A model generated the notes under the pieces. That model was not told the DNA's origin. It made no database searches and saw only the letters and a program-made list of their open reading frames with translations. DNA of 64,000 nt. Origin: Pseudomonas sp. NFIX28 (GTDB lineage Bacteria > Pseudomonadota > Gammaproteobacteria > Pseudomonadales > Pseudomonadaceae). Positions 18,236-26,743 of this stretch are shown here, in pieces. The stretch spans positions 141,686-205,685 of the forward strand of contig NZ_FNPW01000006.1 in the NCBI RefSeq assembly GCF_900107395.1, written 5' to 3'. Every line of letters starts with the position of its first letter. The first letter of the stretch is position 1. Both the position numbers and the translations under genes were made by a program.

Positions 18236-19150
18236 ATGCGCATCGTTCCCCATCTGTTGGGCGCAGCCATTGCTGCTGCTCTGATTAGCACTCCAGTCGT
18301 TGCCGCCGAACTGACCGGCACGCTGAAGAAAATCAAAGACTCCGGCACCATCACCCTCGGACATCGCGACGCTTCCATTCCGTTTTCCTACATCGCGGAT
18401 GCATCCGGCGTTCCAGTCGGCTACTCCCACGACATCCAGCTGAAAATCGTCGAAGCCATCAAGAAAGACCTCGGCATGCCGGATCTCAAGGTCAAATACA
18501 ACCTGGTGACTTCGCAGACCCGTATCCCGCTGGTGCAGAACGGCACCGTGGACATCGAGTGCGGCTCCACCACCAATAACGTCGAGCGCCAGCAGCAGGT
18601 CGACTTCTCCGTCGGCATCTTCGAGATCGGCACCCGCCTGCTGTCCAAGAAAGATTCGCCTTACAAGGACTTCCCGGACCTCAAAGGCAAGAACGTCGTG
18701 ACCACCGCTGGCACCACGTCCGAGCGCATCCTCAAGGCGATGAACGCCGACAAGCAGATGGGCATGAACATCATCTCCGCCAAAGACCATGGCGAGTCCT
18801 TCAACATGCTCGAAGGCGGCCGCGCCGTTGCCTTCATGATGGACGACGCGCTGCTGGCCGGTGAAATGGCCAAGGCCCGCAAACCGACCGATTGGGCCGT
18901 GACCGGTACCGCGCAATCCTACGAAATCTATGGCTGCATGGTCCGCAAGGGCGACGCACCGTTCAAGAAGGCCGTGGACGACGCCATCATCGCCACCTAC
19001 AAGTCGGGCGAGATCAACAAGATCTACGACCGTTGGTTCCAGTCGCCGATTCCACCAAAAGGCCTGAACCTGATGTTCCCGATGAGCGACGAGCTCAAGG
19101 CCCTGATCGCCAACCCGACCGACAAAGCGGCTGACGATAAAAAGTCCTGA
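18236..19150 (+). CDS. aatJ: Glutamate/aspartate ABC transporter, periplasmic binding protein
   Basis: A 304-residue solute-binding protein with signal peptide MRIVPHLLGAAIAAALISTP followed by VVAAEL (cleavage after VAA or VVA). The mature part is a family-3 amino acid binding fold: GTITLGHRDASIPFSYIAD, IPLVQNGTVDIECGSTTNN, TTAGTTSERIL, closely similar to GltI/DEBP. It captures acidic amino acids and possibly Gln/Asn for AatQMP. The ATG at 18236 is chosen over the adjacent upstream TTG. First gene of aatJQMP, driven by a sigma-54 promoter with AauR sites. A hairpin after the stop probably raises its level above that of the permease. Confidence 0.94.
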   Translation: MRIVPHLLGAAIAAALISTPVVAAELTGTLKKIKDSGTITLGHRDASIPFSYIADASGVPVGYSHDIQLKIVEAIKKDLGMPDLKVKYNLVTSQTRIPLVQNGTVDIECGSTTNNVERQQQVDFSVGIFEIGTRLLSKKDSPYKDFPDLKGKNVVTTAGTTSERILKAMNADKQMGMNIISAKDHGESFNMLEGGRAVAFMMDDALLAGEMAKARKPTDWAVTGTAQSYEIYGCMVRKGDAPFKKAVDDAIIATYKSGEINKIYDRWFQSPIPPKGLNLMFPMSDELKALIANPTDKAADDKKS

Positions 19151-19169
19151 TTCCTGACTAACCTTGTTT

Positions 19170-19194
19170 CCTGAAAGGGCCCTGCCCTTTCAGG
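19170..19194 (+). terminator. Intra-operon hairpin between aatJ and aatQ
   Basis: A perfect 10-bp stem CCTGAAAGGG / CCCTTTCAGG with a 5-nt loop and no strong T run. Such hairpins after binding-protein genes stabilise the 5' mRNA or partly terminate, allowing excess binding protein. Confidence 0.7.
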
Positions 19195-19339
19195 AGCCTG
19201 TCACTACCTGCTGGCTTTTTTTGGAAACACTCGAACCGGTGGTTGTCGAGCCGATCGCGTGTGCCTGGCTGTCATCCAGGCGGGAACGGATTTCCCCAAG
19301 CGGGTGCTTGTACATCGATCGATCAGAGGGGAGACCCTA

Positions 19340-20086
19340 ATGAATTACAACTGGGACTGGGGCGTGTTCTTCAAGTCCACCGGCGTGGGCAGCGAGACCT
19401 ATCTCGACTGGTTCATCGCGGGCCTGGGCTGGACCATCGCCATCGCCGTGGTGGCTTGGATCATCGCGTTGCTGCTGGGCTCGATACTGGGCGTCATGCG
19501 TACCGTGCCGAACCGCCTGGTGTCGGGCATCGCCACCGTCTACGTGGAGGTGTTCCGTAACGTACCGCTGCTGGTTCAGCTGTTCTTGTGGTACTTCCTG
19601 GTACCGGACCTGCTGCCGCAAAACCTGCAGGACTGGTACAAGCAGGACCTCAACCCGACCACCTCGGCCTACCTGAGCGTCGTCGTGTGCCTGGGCCTGT
19701 TCACCGCCGCCCGTGTCTGCGAACAGGTGCGTACCGGCATCCAGGCGCTGCCGCGCGGCCAGGAATCCGCAGCCCGCGCCATGGGCTTCAGGCTGCCGCA
19801 GATCTACTGGAACGTGCTGCTGCCCCAGGCCTATCGGATCATCATTCCGCCGCTTACCTCGGAATTCCTCAACGTCTTCAAGAACTCCTCCGTGGCCTCG
19901 CTGATCGGCCTGATGGAGTTGCTGGCGCAGACCAAGCAGACCGCCGAGTTCTCGGCCAACCTGTTTGAAGCCTTCACCCTGGCCACGCTGATCTACTTCA
20001 CCCTGAACATGAGCCTGATGCTGCTGATGCGCATGGTCGAGAAGAAAGTCGCAGTGCCCGGCCTGATCTCCGTGGGGGGCAAATAA
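19340..20086 (+). CDS. aatQ: Glutamate/aspartate ABC transporter permease AatQ (GltJ type)
   Basis: A 248-residue inner-membrane permease with five or so spans and the EAA loop (ARAMGFRLPQIYWNVLLPQA). The N-terminus MNYNWDWGVFFKSTGVGSETYLDWF is that of GltJ. Start at 19340 with GAGGGGAGACCC upstream; 27 in-frame upstream residues are not membrane-like. It forms the translocation pore with AatM. The stop overlaps the aatM start by one base. Confidence 0.94.
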   Translation: MNYNWDWGVFFKSTGVGSETYLDWFIAGLGWTIAIAVVAWIIALLLGSILGVMRTVPNRLVSGIATVYVEVFRNVPLLVQLFLWYFLVPDLLPQNLQDWYKQDLNPTTSAYLSVVVCLGLFTAARVCEQVRTGIQALPRGQESAARAMGFRLPQIYWNVLLPQAYRIIIPPLTSEFLNVFKNSSVASLIGLMELLAQTKQTAEFSANLFEAFTLATLIYFTLNMSLMLLMRMVEKKVAVPGLISVGGK

Positions 20087-20757
20087 TGGAATTCGATTTC
20101 ACTGGCGTCGTCCCGGCCATTCCCGGCCTGTGGAACGGCATGCTGATGACCCTCAAGCTGATGGCGCTGGGCGTCGTCGGCGGGATTGTCCTCGGCACCA
20201 TCCTGGCGCTGATGCGTTTGTCCCACAGCAAACTGCTGTCGAACATCGCTGGCGTCTACGTCAACTACTTCCGCTCCATCCCGCTGCTGCTGGTGATCAC
20301 CTGGTTCTACCTGGCGGTCCCCTTCGTGCTGCGCTGGATCACTGGCGAAGACACACCGATCGGTGCGTTCGGCTCCTGCATCGTGGCCTTCATGATGTTC
20401 GAAGCCGCGTACTTCTGCGAAATCGTCCGTGCCGGCGTGCAGTCGATCCCCAAGGGCCAGATGGGCGCCGCCCAGGCGCTGGGAATGACCTATGGCCAGA
20501 TGATGCGCCTGATCATCCTGCCCCAGGCGTTCCGCAAGATGACCCCGCTGCTGCTGCAGCAGAGCATCATCCTGTTCCAGGACACCTCGCTGGTGTACAC
20601 CGTCGGCCTGGTGGACTTCCTCAATGCCTCGCGCTCCAGCGGCGATATCATCGGCCGCTCCAATGAGTTCCTGATCGTTGCCGGTCTGGTGTATTTCACA
20701 ATCAGCTTTGCCGCCTCGCTGCTGGTCAAGCGTCTGCAAAAAAGGTTTGCCGTATGA
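20086..20757 (+). CDS. aatM: Glutamate/aspartate ABC transporter permease AatM (GltK type)
   Basis: A 223-residue permease. The N-terminus [19 protein letters not shown] and EAA loop [21 protein letters not shown] are of the GltK type. It overlaps aatQ by one base and aatP by four (ATGA), a tightly coupled operon. Partner of AatQ in the membrane. Confidence 0.94.
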   Translation: MEFDFTGVVPAIPGLWNGMLMTLKLMALGVVGGIVLGTILALMRLSHSKLLSNIAGVYVNYFRSIPLLLVITWFYLAVPFVLRWITGEDTPIGAFGSCIVAFMMFEAAYFCEIVRAGVQSIPKGQMGAAQALGMTYGQMMRLIILPQAFRKMTPLLLQQSIILFQDTSLVYTVGLVDFLNASRSSGDIIGRSNEFLIVAGLVYFTISFAASLLVKRLQKRFAV

Positions 20758-21488
20758 TCTCTATCAAGAACATCAACAAGTGGTATGGGGACTTCCAGGT
20801 GCTGACCGATTGCAGCACCGAGGTCAAGAAAGGCGAAGTGGTGGTGGTCTGCGGCCCGTCCGGTTCCGGCAAATCCACCCTGATCAAATGCGTCAACGCC
20901 CTGGAGCCGTTCCAGAAGGGTGACATCGTGGTCGACGGCACCTCCATCGCCGACCCGAAGACCAACCTGCCGAAACTGCGCTCGCGCGTGGGCATGGTGT
21001 TCCAGCATTTCGAGCTGTTCCCGCACCTGACCATTACCGAGAACCTGACCATCGCGCAGATCAAGGTACTGGGCCGCAGCAAGGAAGAAGCCACCAAGAA
21101 AGGCCTGCAACTGCTTGAACGCGTAGGCCTGTCGGCGCACGCCCACAAGCACCCGGGCCAGCTTTCCGGCGGCCAGCAGCAGCGCGTGGCGATTGCCCGT
21201 GCGCTGGCGATGGACCCGATCGTCATGCTGTTCGACGAACCGACTTCCGCGCTCGACCCGGAAATGGTCAACGAAGTGCTGGACGTGATGGTGCAGCTGG
21301 CTAACGAAGGCATGACCATGATGTGCGTGACCCACGAAATGGGCTTCGCCCGCAAAGTGGCCAACCGGGTGATTTTCATGGACCAGGGCCAGATCATCGA
21401 GGACTGCCCGAAAGAGGAGTTCTTCGGCGATATCAATGCCCGCTCCGAACGTGCGCAGCATTTCCTCGAGAAAATCCTGCAGCACTAA
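20754..21488 (+). CDS. aatP: Glutamate/aspartate ABC transporter ATPase AatP (GltL type)
   Basis: A 244-residue polar amino acid ATPase: Walker [11 protein letters not shown]-loop [11 protein letters not shown], signature [15 protein letters not shown], Walker [16 protein letters not shown] and switch [12 protein letters not shown]. Last gene of the transporter operon; a REPIN lies before the sensor kinase gene. Confidence 0.96.
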   Translation: MISIKNINKWYGDFQVLTDCSTEVKKGEVVVVCGPSGSGKSTLIKCVNALEPFQKGDIVVDGTSIADPKTNLPKLRSRVGMVFQHFELFPHLTITENLTIAQIKVLGRSKEEATKKGLQLLERVGLSAHAHKHPGQLSGGQQQRVAIARALAMDPIVMLFDEPTSALDPEMVNEVLDVMVQLANEGMTMMCVTHEMGFARKVANRVIFMDQGQIIEDCPKEEFFGDINARSERAQHFLEKILQH

Positions 21489-21500
21489 AGCACAGCCTGA

Positions 21501-21600
21501 AACCGCTGCCGCAGGGCTGCGATCGGCTCCGAAGGAGACGTGCTCTTCGGATCCGAAGAAGGTCCCGTGGACCTTATCGCAGCCCGCGGCAGCGGCTACA
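21501..21600. repeat. REPIN, type A, between aatP and aauS
   Basis: Facing REP sequences ACCGCTGCCGCAGGGCTGCG and CGCAGCCCGCGGCAGCGGCT, about 60 bp apart, after the aatP stop. Confidence 0.85.
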
Positions 21601-21634
21601 GGAATCGTGCAGTGGTTGACCCAAGGCATCTGTG

Positions 21635-23536
21635 ATGAAATGCGACCCCACTCTCTATCGCGCCGCGCCGCCATCACTCGCCGTGAAACCCCGTCTGATC
21701 CGCCATTTGTTCCTGCCGCCGCTGGTCATTCTGCTGATGATCGGCCTGGGCTACGCCGGCTTCTGGGTCAGTGAGCACTACGGCATCCGCAGCCTCAGCG
21801 AGAACGGCGAACGCCAGCTGGAACTGCACGCCCGCGCCGTCGAAAGCGAAATCAGCAAATACACCTACCTGCCCAGCCTGCTGGAACTCGAATCCAGTGT
21901 GTCGCTGCTGCTCAACGACCCGACGCCGGAACACCGGCAGACCGTCAACAATTACCTCGAAGGCCTGAACCGGCGCAGCCGCAGTCGGGCCATATACGTG
22001 ATGGACACCACCGGCCGCGTGCTGGCCACCAGCAACTGGCGCGACGTCGACAGCTACCTGGGCGAAGACCTGTCGTTCCGGGCCTATTTCCAGAATGCCG
22101 TGCGCGGCCAGCCCGGGCGCTTCTACGGCATCGGCAGCACCAGCGGCGAACCCGGCTATTACCTGGCCCACGGCCTGGAAGAACAGGGCAAGATCATCGG
22201 CGTGGCGGTGGTCAAGGTGCGTCTCGAGGCGCTGGAAGAGCGTTGGCAACGCGCCCGCCTGGAAGCCTTCGTCAGCGACGAGAACGGCATCATCATCCTC
22301 TCCAGCGACCCGGCCCGGCGCCTGCGGTCGGTACGGCCGCTGAGCGATGACACCAAGGAACGCCTGGCGCGCAGCCTGCAATATTACTGGTTCACCCTCA
22401 ACGAACTGGAGCCGCTGGCCCGCGAGCGCCTGGCCGAAGGCGTGGAGAAGCTGACCTTCCCGGCCAACACCGAGCTGGTGTCCGACGACCAGGAAATCAG
22501 CTACCTGTCGCAGACCCGGCCGCTGAGCGACACGCCCTGGAACTTCACCCTGCTGACCCCGCTCAAGGACCAGCGCCGCGAAGCCATCAACCAGGGCATC
22601 CTGGTGGCCGTGGCCTTCGCCCTGGTGGCCTTCCTGCTGATTGCCTGGAACGAGCGGCGCAAGGTCATCGCCACCCGCCTCGCCGCCCGCGAAGCCCTGC
22701 AAGAAGCCAATAACCAGTTGGAACGGCGGATCGCCGAGCGCACCAGCGACTTGCGCGCCAGCAACGAACGGCTCAAGGGGCAGATCCGCGAGCGCCGCCA
22801 GGCCGAAGAAACCCTGCGCCGCGCCCAGGACGAACTGGTCCAGGCCGGCAAGCTGGCCGCCATCGGCCAGATGTCCACCAGCATCGCCCATGAACTGAAC
22901 CAGCCACTGGCCGCCCTGCGCACGCTGTCCGGCAATACCGTGCGCTTTCTCGAGCGCGGCGCGCTGGATACCGCCAGCGCCAACCTCAAGACCATCAACG
23001 AACTGATCGACCGCATGGGCCGCATCACCGCCAGCCTGCGGTCCTTCGCCCGGCGTGGCGAGGACCAGGGCGAAGCCAGCCTCGGCAAGGCCGTGGACGC
23101 AGCCCTGCAATTGCTCAATGCGCGCCTGGAAAACCTGCCGCTGCAATTGCACCGCGACTTCAGCGACGTCCAGGTACGGATCGACCAGACCCGCCTGGAG
23201 CAGATCCTGGTCAACCTGATCAGCAACGCCCTGGACGCCATGCAGGCCCAGCCGCGGCCCGAGCTGTGGCTGGAAGGCGAAAGCGTCGAAGGCAAATATC
23301 GCCTGCGGATCCGCGACAACGGCCATGGCATCGACGCCGAAGCGCGCAAGCATCTGTTCGAACCGTTTTTCACCACCAAACCCGGCGAACAGGGCCTGGG
23401 CCTCGGCCTGACCCTGTCCGCCAGCCTGGCCGCCGCCACGGGTGGCAACCTGGGCGTCGAGCACCCGGCCGACGGCGGCACCGCCTTCGTCCTCAGCCTG
23501 CCGCTGGTCAGCCCTACACAAGCCGAGCCGCTATGA
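21635..23536 (+). CDS. aauS: Sensor histidine kinase AauS (DctB-like)
   Basis: A 633-residue membrane kinase. TM1 is about residues 26-45, a periplasmic double-PAS/Cache sensor spans 46-318 (SRAIYVMDTTGRVLATSNWRD, RFYGIGSTSGEPGYYLAHG), and TM2 is about 321-338. A coiled coil (RLAAREALQEANNQLERRI) leads to the DHp helix with phosphoacceptor H419 (STSIAHELNQPLAALR) and the ATPase domain (N-box NLISNALDAM, DNGHGI, GLGLGLTLS). It senses acidic amino acids and phosphorylates AauR. Start at the ATG 21635; a GTG three bases earlier is equivalent. Overlaps aauR by four bases. Confidence 0.92.
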   Translation: MKCDPTLYRAAPPSLAVKPRLIRHLFLPPLVILLMIGLGYAGFWVSEHYGIRSLSENGERQLELHARAVESEISKYTYLPSLLELESSVSLLLNDPTPEHRQTVNNYLEGLNRRSRSRAIYVMDTTGRVLATSNWRDVDSYLGEDLSFRAYFQNAVRGQPGRFYGIGSTSGEPGYYLAHGLEEQGKIIGVAVVKVRLEALEERWQRARLEAFVSDENGIIILSSDPARRLRSVRPLSDDTKERLARSLQYYWFTLNELEPLARERLAEGVEKLTFPANTELVSDDQEISYLSQTRPLSDTPWNFTLLTPLKDQRREAINQGILVAVAFALVAFLLIAWNERRKVIATRLAAREALQEANNQLERRIAERTSDLRASNERLKGQIRERRQAEETLRRAQDELVQAGKLAAIGQMSTSIAHELNQPLAALRTLSGNTVRFLERGALDTASANLKTINELIDRMGRITASLRSFARRGEDQGEASLGKAVDAALQLLNARLENLPLQLHRDFSDVQVRIDQTRLEQILVNLISNALDAMQAQPRPELWLEGESVEGKYRLRIRDNGHGIDAEARKHLFEPFFTTKPGEQGLGLGLTLSASLAAATGGNLGVEHPADGGTAFVLSLPLVSPTQAEPL

Positions 23537-24858
23537 ACAACGACCTTACCGTCCTGATCGTCGAAGACGATCCCCATGTCTTGCTCGGCTGCCAGCAGGC
23601 CCTGGCCCTGGAAGACATTCCCTGCGTCGGCGTCGGCAGTGCCGAAGAAGCCCTGGAGCGGGTCGGCGATAATTTCGCCGGCATAGTCATCAGCGATATC
23701 CGCCTGCCGGGCATCGACGGCCTGGAGCTGCTGACCCGCCTCAAGGCCCGCGACCGCAGCCTGCCGGTGGTGCTGATCACCGGCCACGGCGACATCTCCA
23801 TGGCCGTCGGCGCGATGCAGAAAGGCGCCTATGACTTCATGGAAAAGCCCTTCTCCCCCGAGCGCCTGGTGGACGTTGCCCGCCGCGCCCTGGAGCAGCG
23901 CGGGCTGGCACGGGAAGTGTCGTCGCTGCGTCGCCAGCTGGCCGAGCGCGATTCCCTCGAGGGACGGATCATCGGCCGTTCGCCGGCCATGCAGCACCTG
24001 CGGGAACTGATCGCCAACGTCGCCGACACCTCGGCCAACGTGCTCATCGAAGGCGAGACCGGCACCGGCAAGGAACTGGTCGCCCGCTGCCTGCATGATT
24101 TCAGCCGCCGCCACAGCCACCAGTTCGTCGCCCTCAACTGCGGCGGCCTGCCGGAAAACCTGTTCGAAAGCGAGATCTTCGGCCACGAGGCCAACGCCTT
24201 CACCGGCGCTGGCAAGCGGCGCATCGGCAAGATCGAGCACGCCCACGAAGGCACGCTGTTCCTCGACGAAGTGGAAAGCATGCCGATGAACCTGCAGATC
24301 AAACTGCTGCGGGTGTTGCAGGAACGCACCCTGGAGCGCCTGGGCTCGAACCAGAGCGTGGCGGTGGATTGCCGGGTGATTGCGGCGACCAAGTCCGACC
24401 TCGACGAGCTGGGGCGCGCCAACCAGTTCCGCAGCGACCTGTATTACCGCCTGAACGTGGTGACCCTGGAGCTGCCGCCGCTGCGCGAACGGCGCGAAGA
24501 CATCCTGCAGCTGTTCGAACATTTCCTGCAGCAGTCGTCGCTGCGCTTCGATCGCGCCGCGCCGGAGCTGGACAACCAGACCCTGTCGAACCTGATGAGC
24601 CACGACTGGCCGGGCAACGTGCGCGAGTTGCGCAACGTCGCCGAACGTTTCGCCCTGGGCCTGCCAGCGTTCAAGAAATCCAGCGGCAATGCCGCGCAGG
24701 GCCTGGGCTTTGCCGAGGCCGTCGAGGCCTTCGAGCGCAACCTGCTCAACGATGCCTTGCAGCGCAGCGGCGGCAACCTGACCCAGGCCAGCCAGGAACT
24801 GGGCATGGCCAAGACCACGCTGTTCGACAAGGTCAAGAAATACGGCCTGAGCCACTAA
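23533..24858 (+). CDS. aauR: Sigma-54 activator AauR (DctD/NtrC family response regulator)
   Basis: A 441-residue response regulator. Its receiver domain has phosphoacceptor D55 (VISDIRLPGIDG) and the acidic pair EDD 11-13; the AAA+ domain has Walker A GETGTGKE and Walker B GTLFLDEV; the C-terminal Fis-type HTH reads GGNLTQASQELGMAKTTLFDKVKK. The loop that touches sigma-54 reads NAFTGA instead of GAFTGA. It activates the aatJ sigma-54 promoter through the TTCGG-N4-CCGAA sites. Start at 23533 overlaps the aauS stop (ATGA); the long upstream in-frame stretch lies inside aauS and is discarded. Confidence 0.93.
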   Translation: MNNDLTVLIVEDDPHVLLGCQQALALEDIPCVGVGSAEEALERVGDNFAGIVISDIRLPGIDGLELLTRLKARDRSLPVVLITGHGDISMAVGAMQKGAYDFMEKPFSPERLVDVARRALEQRGLAREVSSLRRQLAERDSLEGRIIGRSPAMQHLRELIANVADTSANVLIEGETGTGKELVARCLHDFSRRHSHQFVALNCGGLPENLFESEIFGHEANAFTGAGKRRIGKIEHAHEGTLFLDEVESMPMNLQIKLLRVLQERTLERLGSNQSVAVDCRVIAATKSDLDELGRANQFRSDLYYRLNVVTLELPPLRERREDILQLFEHFLQQSSLRFDRAAPELDNQTLSNLMSHDWPGNVRELRNVAERFALGLPAFKKSSGNAAQGLGFAEAVEAFERNLLNDALQRSGGNLTQASQELGMAKTTLFDKVKKYGLSH

Positions 24859-24880
24859 CCCAACGCTTGCGAGAAGTACC

Positions 24881-25219
24881 GTGGATTTATTGCTCAAAGC
24901 CTGCCTGGGCGCCGCCGTGGTGGTGATCCTCGCGGCCCTGGCCAAGACCAGGAATTACTACATCGCTGGCCTGGTGCCGCTGTTCCCGACCTTCGCCCTG
25001 ATCGCCCACTACATCGTCGGCAAGGGCCGCTCCATCGATGATTTGAAGACCACCATCGTGTTCGGCATGTGGTCGATCATTCCCTACTTCGTGTACCTGG
25101 CGACCCTCTACGTGATGGTCGACCGCCTGCGCCTGGAAGCCTCCCTGGCAGTGGCCGCGGTGGCCTGGCTGATGGCCGCGAGCGTGCTGGTCAGCGTCTG
25201 GGTCCGCGTACACGCCTGA
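24881..25219 (+). CDS. glpM: GlpM family small membrane protein
   Basis: A 112-residue integral membrane protein with three to four hydrophobic helices (residues about 4-22, 28-48, 62-82, 88-108). LAKTRNYYIAGLVPLFPTFALIAHYIVG is the hallmark of GlpM, linked genetically to alginate production in P. aeruginosa; its biochemical role is unknown. A GTG start at 24881 with GAGAAG eight bases upstream fits the family N-terminus. In P. aeruginosa glpM follows glpD directly; here the 7-kb aat-aau block separates them. It may be co-transcribed with aauSR (22-bp gap). Confidence 0.85.
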   Translation: MDLLLKACLGAAVVVILAALAKTRNYYIAGLVPLFPTFALIAHYIVGKGRSIDDLKTTIVFGMWSIIPYFVYLATLYVMVDRLRLEASLAVAAVAWLMAASVLVSVWVRVHA

Positions 25220-25245
25220 GCGGTAGCCGCAGAGCCCCTGAAATC

Positions 25246-25415
25246 GTCATCGCGGGCAAGCCTCGCTCCTACAAAAAGCCCCGTAAAGCGGCACTCCACA
25301 GCATCACCATCACCCCGCCCCCGTAGGAGCGAAGCTTGCTCGCGACAGCCGCAAAGCGGCGCTCCATCCGCCACAGCGCATTACCATTGATACCCATCGC
25401 GGGCAGGCCTTGTGC
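25246..25415. repeat. REP cluster, type B
   Basis: CATCGCGGGCAAGCCTCGCTCCTAC (as two adjoining parts, 25249-25272), a diverged forward copy CGTAGGAGCGAAGCTTGCTC (25322-25341) and a degraded copy ATCGCGGGCAGGCC (25397-25410) fill the gap between the converging glpM and hydrolase genes. Confidence 0.75.
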
Positions 25416-25441
25416 CCACGAAGTCGTGCGGCGAAGCGCGG

Positions 25442-26476
25442 TTACAGGAGGTTGAGGGTCGACTGCGGGTCGATTCGCGCCCAGTGCGAAGTGTCTTCGC
25501 GATGGCTTTGCAGGTACGGCAGCACCGCCGCCAGCAACGGCGCCTTGAAGGCTTCCTGGAAGCGATGGGCCAGGCCCGGGATCAGCTTCAACTGGCTGCC
25601 CTGGATATGCGCCGCCAGGTGCACGCCGTGCATCACCGGCAGCAGCGGATCGGCGGTGCCATGTACCACCAGCGTCGGCACGCGCAGCTGGTTGAGCAAG
25701 GCCACCCGGCTCGGTTCGGCGAGGATCGCCATGATCTGGCGCTTCACCCCTTCCGGGTTGAAGGCGCGGTCATAGGCCTCCGCCGCCTGGTGCAGCAACG
25801 CCTGGCGATCGTCGACGACCTGCGGGCTGCCAAGGGCCGCCAGCAGGTCGGCCTGTTGCTCCAGCGCCACCTCACGGTTCGGCGCGCCGCGCCGCGACAA
25901 CAACTGCACCAGCGCCGCATTGGGCGCCGGCAGGCCTTCGGCGCCGGAGCTGGTCATGATCAGCGTCAGGCTCTCGACCCGCCGCGGCTCCATCGCCGCC
26001 ATGTGCTGGGCGATCATCCCGCCCATGCTCGCGCCCAGGACATGGAACCGCTCGACCTGCAAGGCACTCATCAGCCCCAGGGCATCGTCGGCCATATCGG
26101 TCAGGCTATAGGGCGCTGCCACCGGCAGGCCGAGCTTGTAGCGCAGCACCTCGAACGTCAGGTTGGCGCTGGCCGGCGCCTGGCGCCAGGTGGACAGGCC
26201 AACGTCGCGGTTGTCGTAACGGATCACCCGGAACCCCTGCTGGCACAGGGCAACGACCACTTCGTCCGGCCAATGGATCAATTGCCCACCCAGGCCCATC
26301 ACCAACAGCAGCGCCGGATCGGAGGCACGGCCGATGCTCTGGTAGGCCAGGCTCACCTGCTCCAGCTCGACCCGTTGGGTCGGTACGTTGACATCACAGC
26401 GAGACGCCGCCTGAGACGGCAGGCCGAACAGCAGTGCGGCCAGGAAAACGGTTGTAGAAAACACTCTTGCCCACAT
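25442..26476 (-). CDS. Exported alpha/beta hydrolase
   Basis: A 344-residue protein with a signal peptide ([20 protein letters not shown], cleaved near SQA). The fold elements of alpha/beta hydrolases are complete: oxyanion segment [21 protein letters not shown], nucleophile elbow GASMGG (S150), acid in HGTADPLLP and base in GLAHRF. It is probably periplasmic. The substrate cannot be told; the YDNRD-G-S type includes lactone and ester hydrolases. A hydrolase gene also sits between glpM and metR in P. aeruginosa by memory. Confidence 0.85.
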   Translation of the reverse strand: MWARVFSTTVFLAALLFGLPSQAASRCDVNVPTQRVELEQVSLAYQSIGRASDPALLLVMGLGGQLIHWPDEVVVALCQQGFRVIRYDNRDVGLSTWRQAPASANLTFEVLRYKLGLPVAAPYSLTDMADDALGLMSALQVERFHVLGASMGGMIAQHMAAMEPRRVESLTLIMTSSGAEGLPAPNAALVQLLSRRGAPNREVALEQQADLLAALGSPQVVDDRQALLHQAAEAYDRAFNPEGVKRQIMAILAEPSRVALLNQLRVPTLVVHGTADPLLPVMHGVHLAAHIQGSQLKLIPGLAHRFQEAFKAPLLAAVLPYLQSHREDTSHWARIDPQSTLNLL

Positions 26477-26593
26477 GGAAAAACACCGAAACGCAGAAAC
26501 CCAGTAGAGCGCGAGTCTGATGAACTTTGATCAAGCGCGCTGCCACAGTTACGTGACAGTTTGATGAAGATTGCCCCAGCGGTCATAAAACCC

Positions 26594-26695
26594 TGTAGCC
26601 GCTGCCGAAGGCTGCGAAAAGGCCCGAAGGGCCTTCAGCGAACTCAAGATCGCTACGTCCCTTCGGGCCGATCGCAGACTGCGGCAGCGGCTACA
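26594..26695. repeat. REPIN, type A, between hydrolase and metE
   Basis: TGTAGCCGCTGCCGAAGGCTG and CAGACTGCGGCAGCGGCTACA face each other about 60 bp apart. The loop contains a further dyad (CCCGAAGGGCC, GGGCCG). Confidence 0.87.
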
Positions 26696-26743
26696 AAAGC
26701 CCGCAGCATCGTGCCCCAGCCCGGAGGCAGGTGTGGGGATGGG

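Noticed and set aside
21674..24945. Long antisense frames over aauS and aauR (615 and 814 codons)
   Set aside because: The sense genes have complete kinase and activator motifs; the antisense translations show none.
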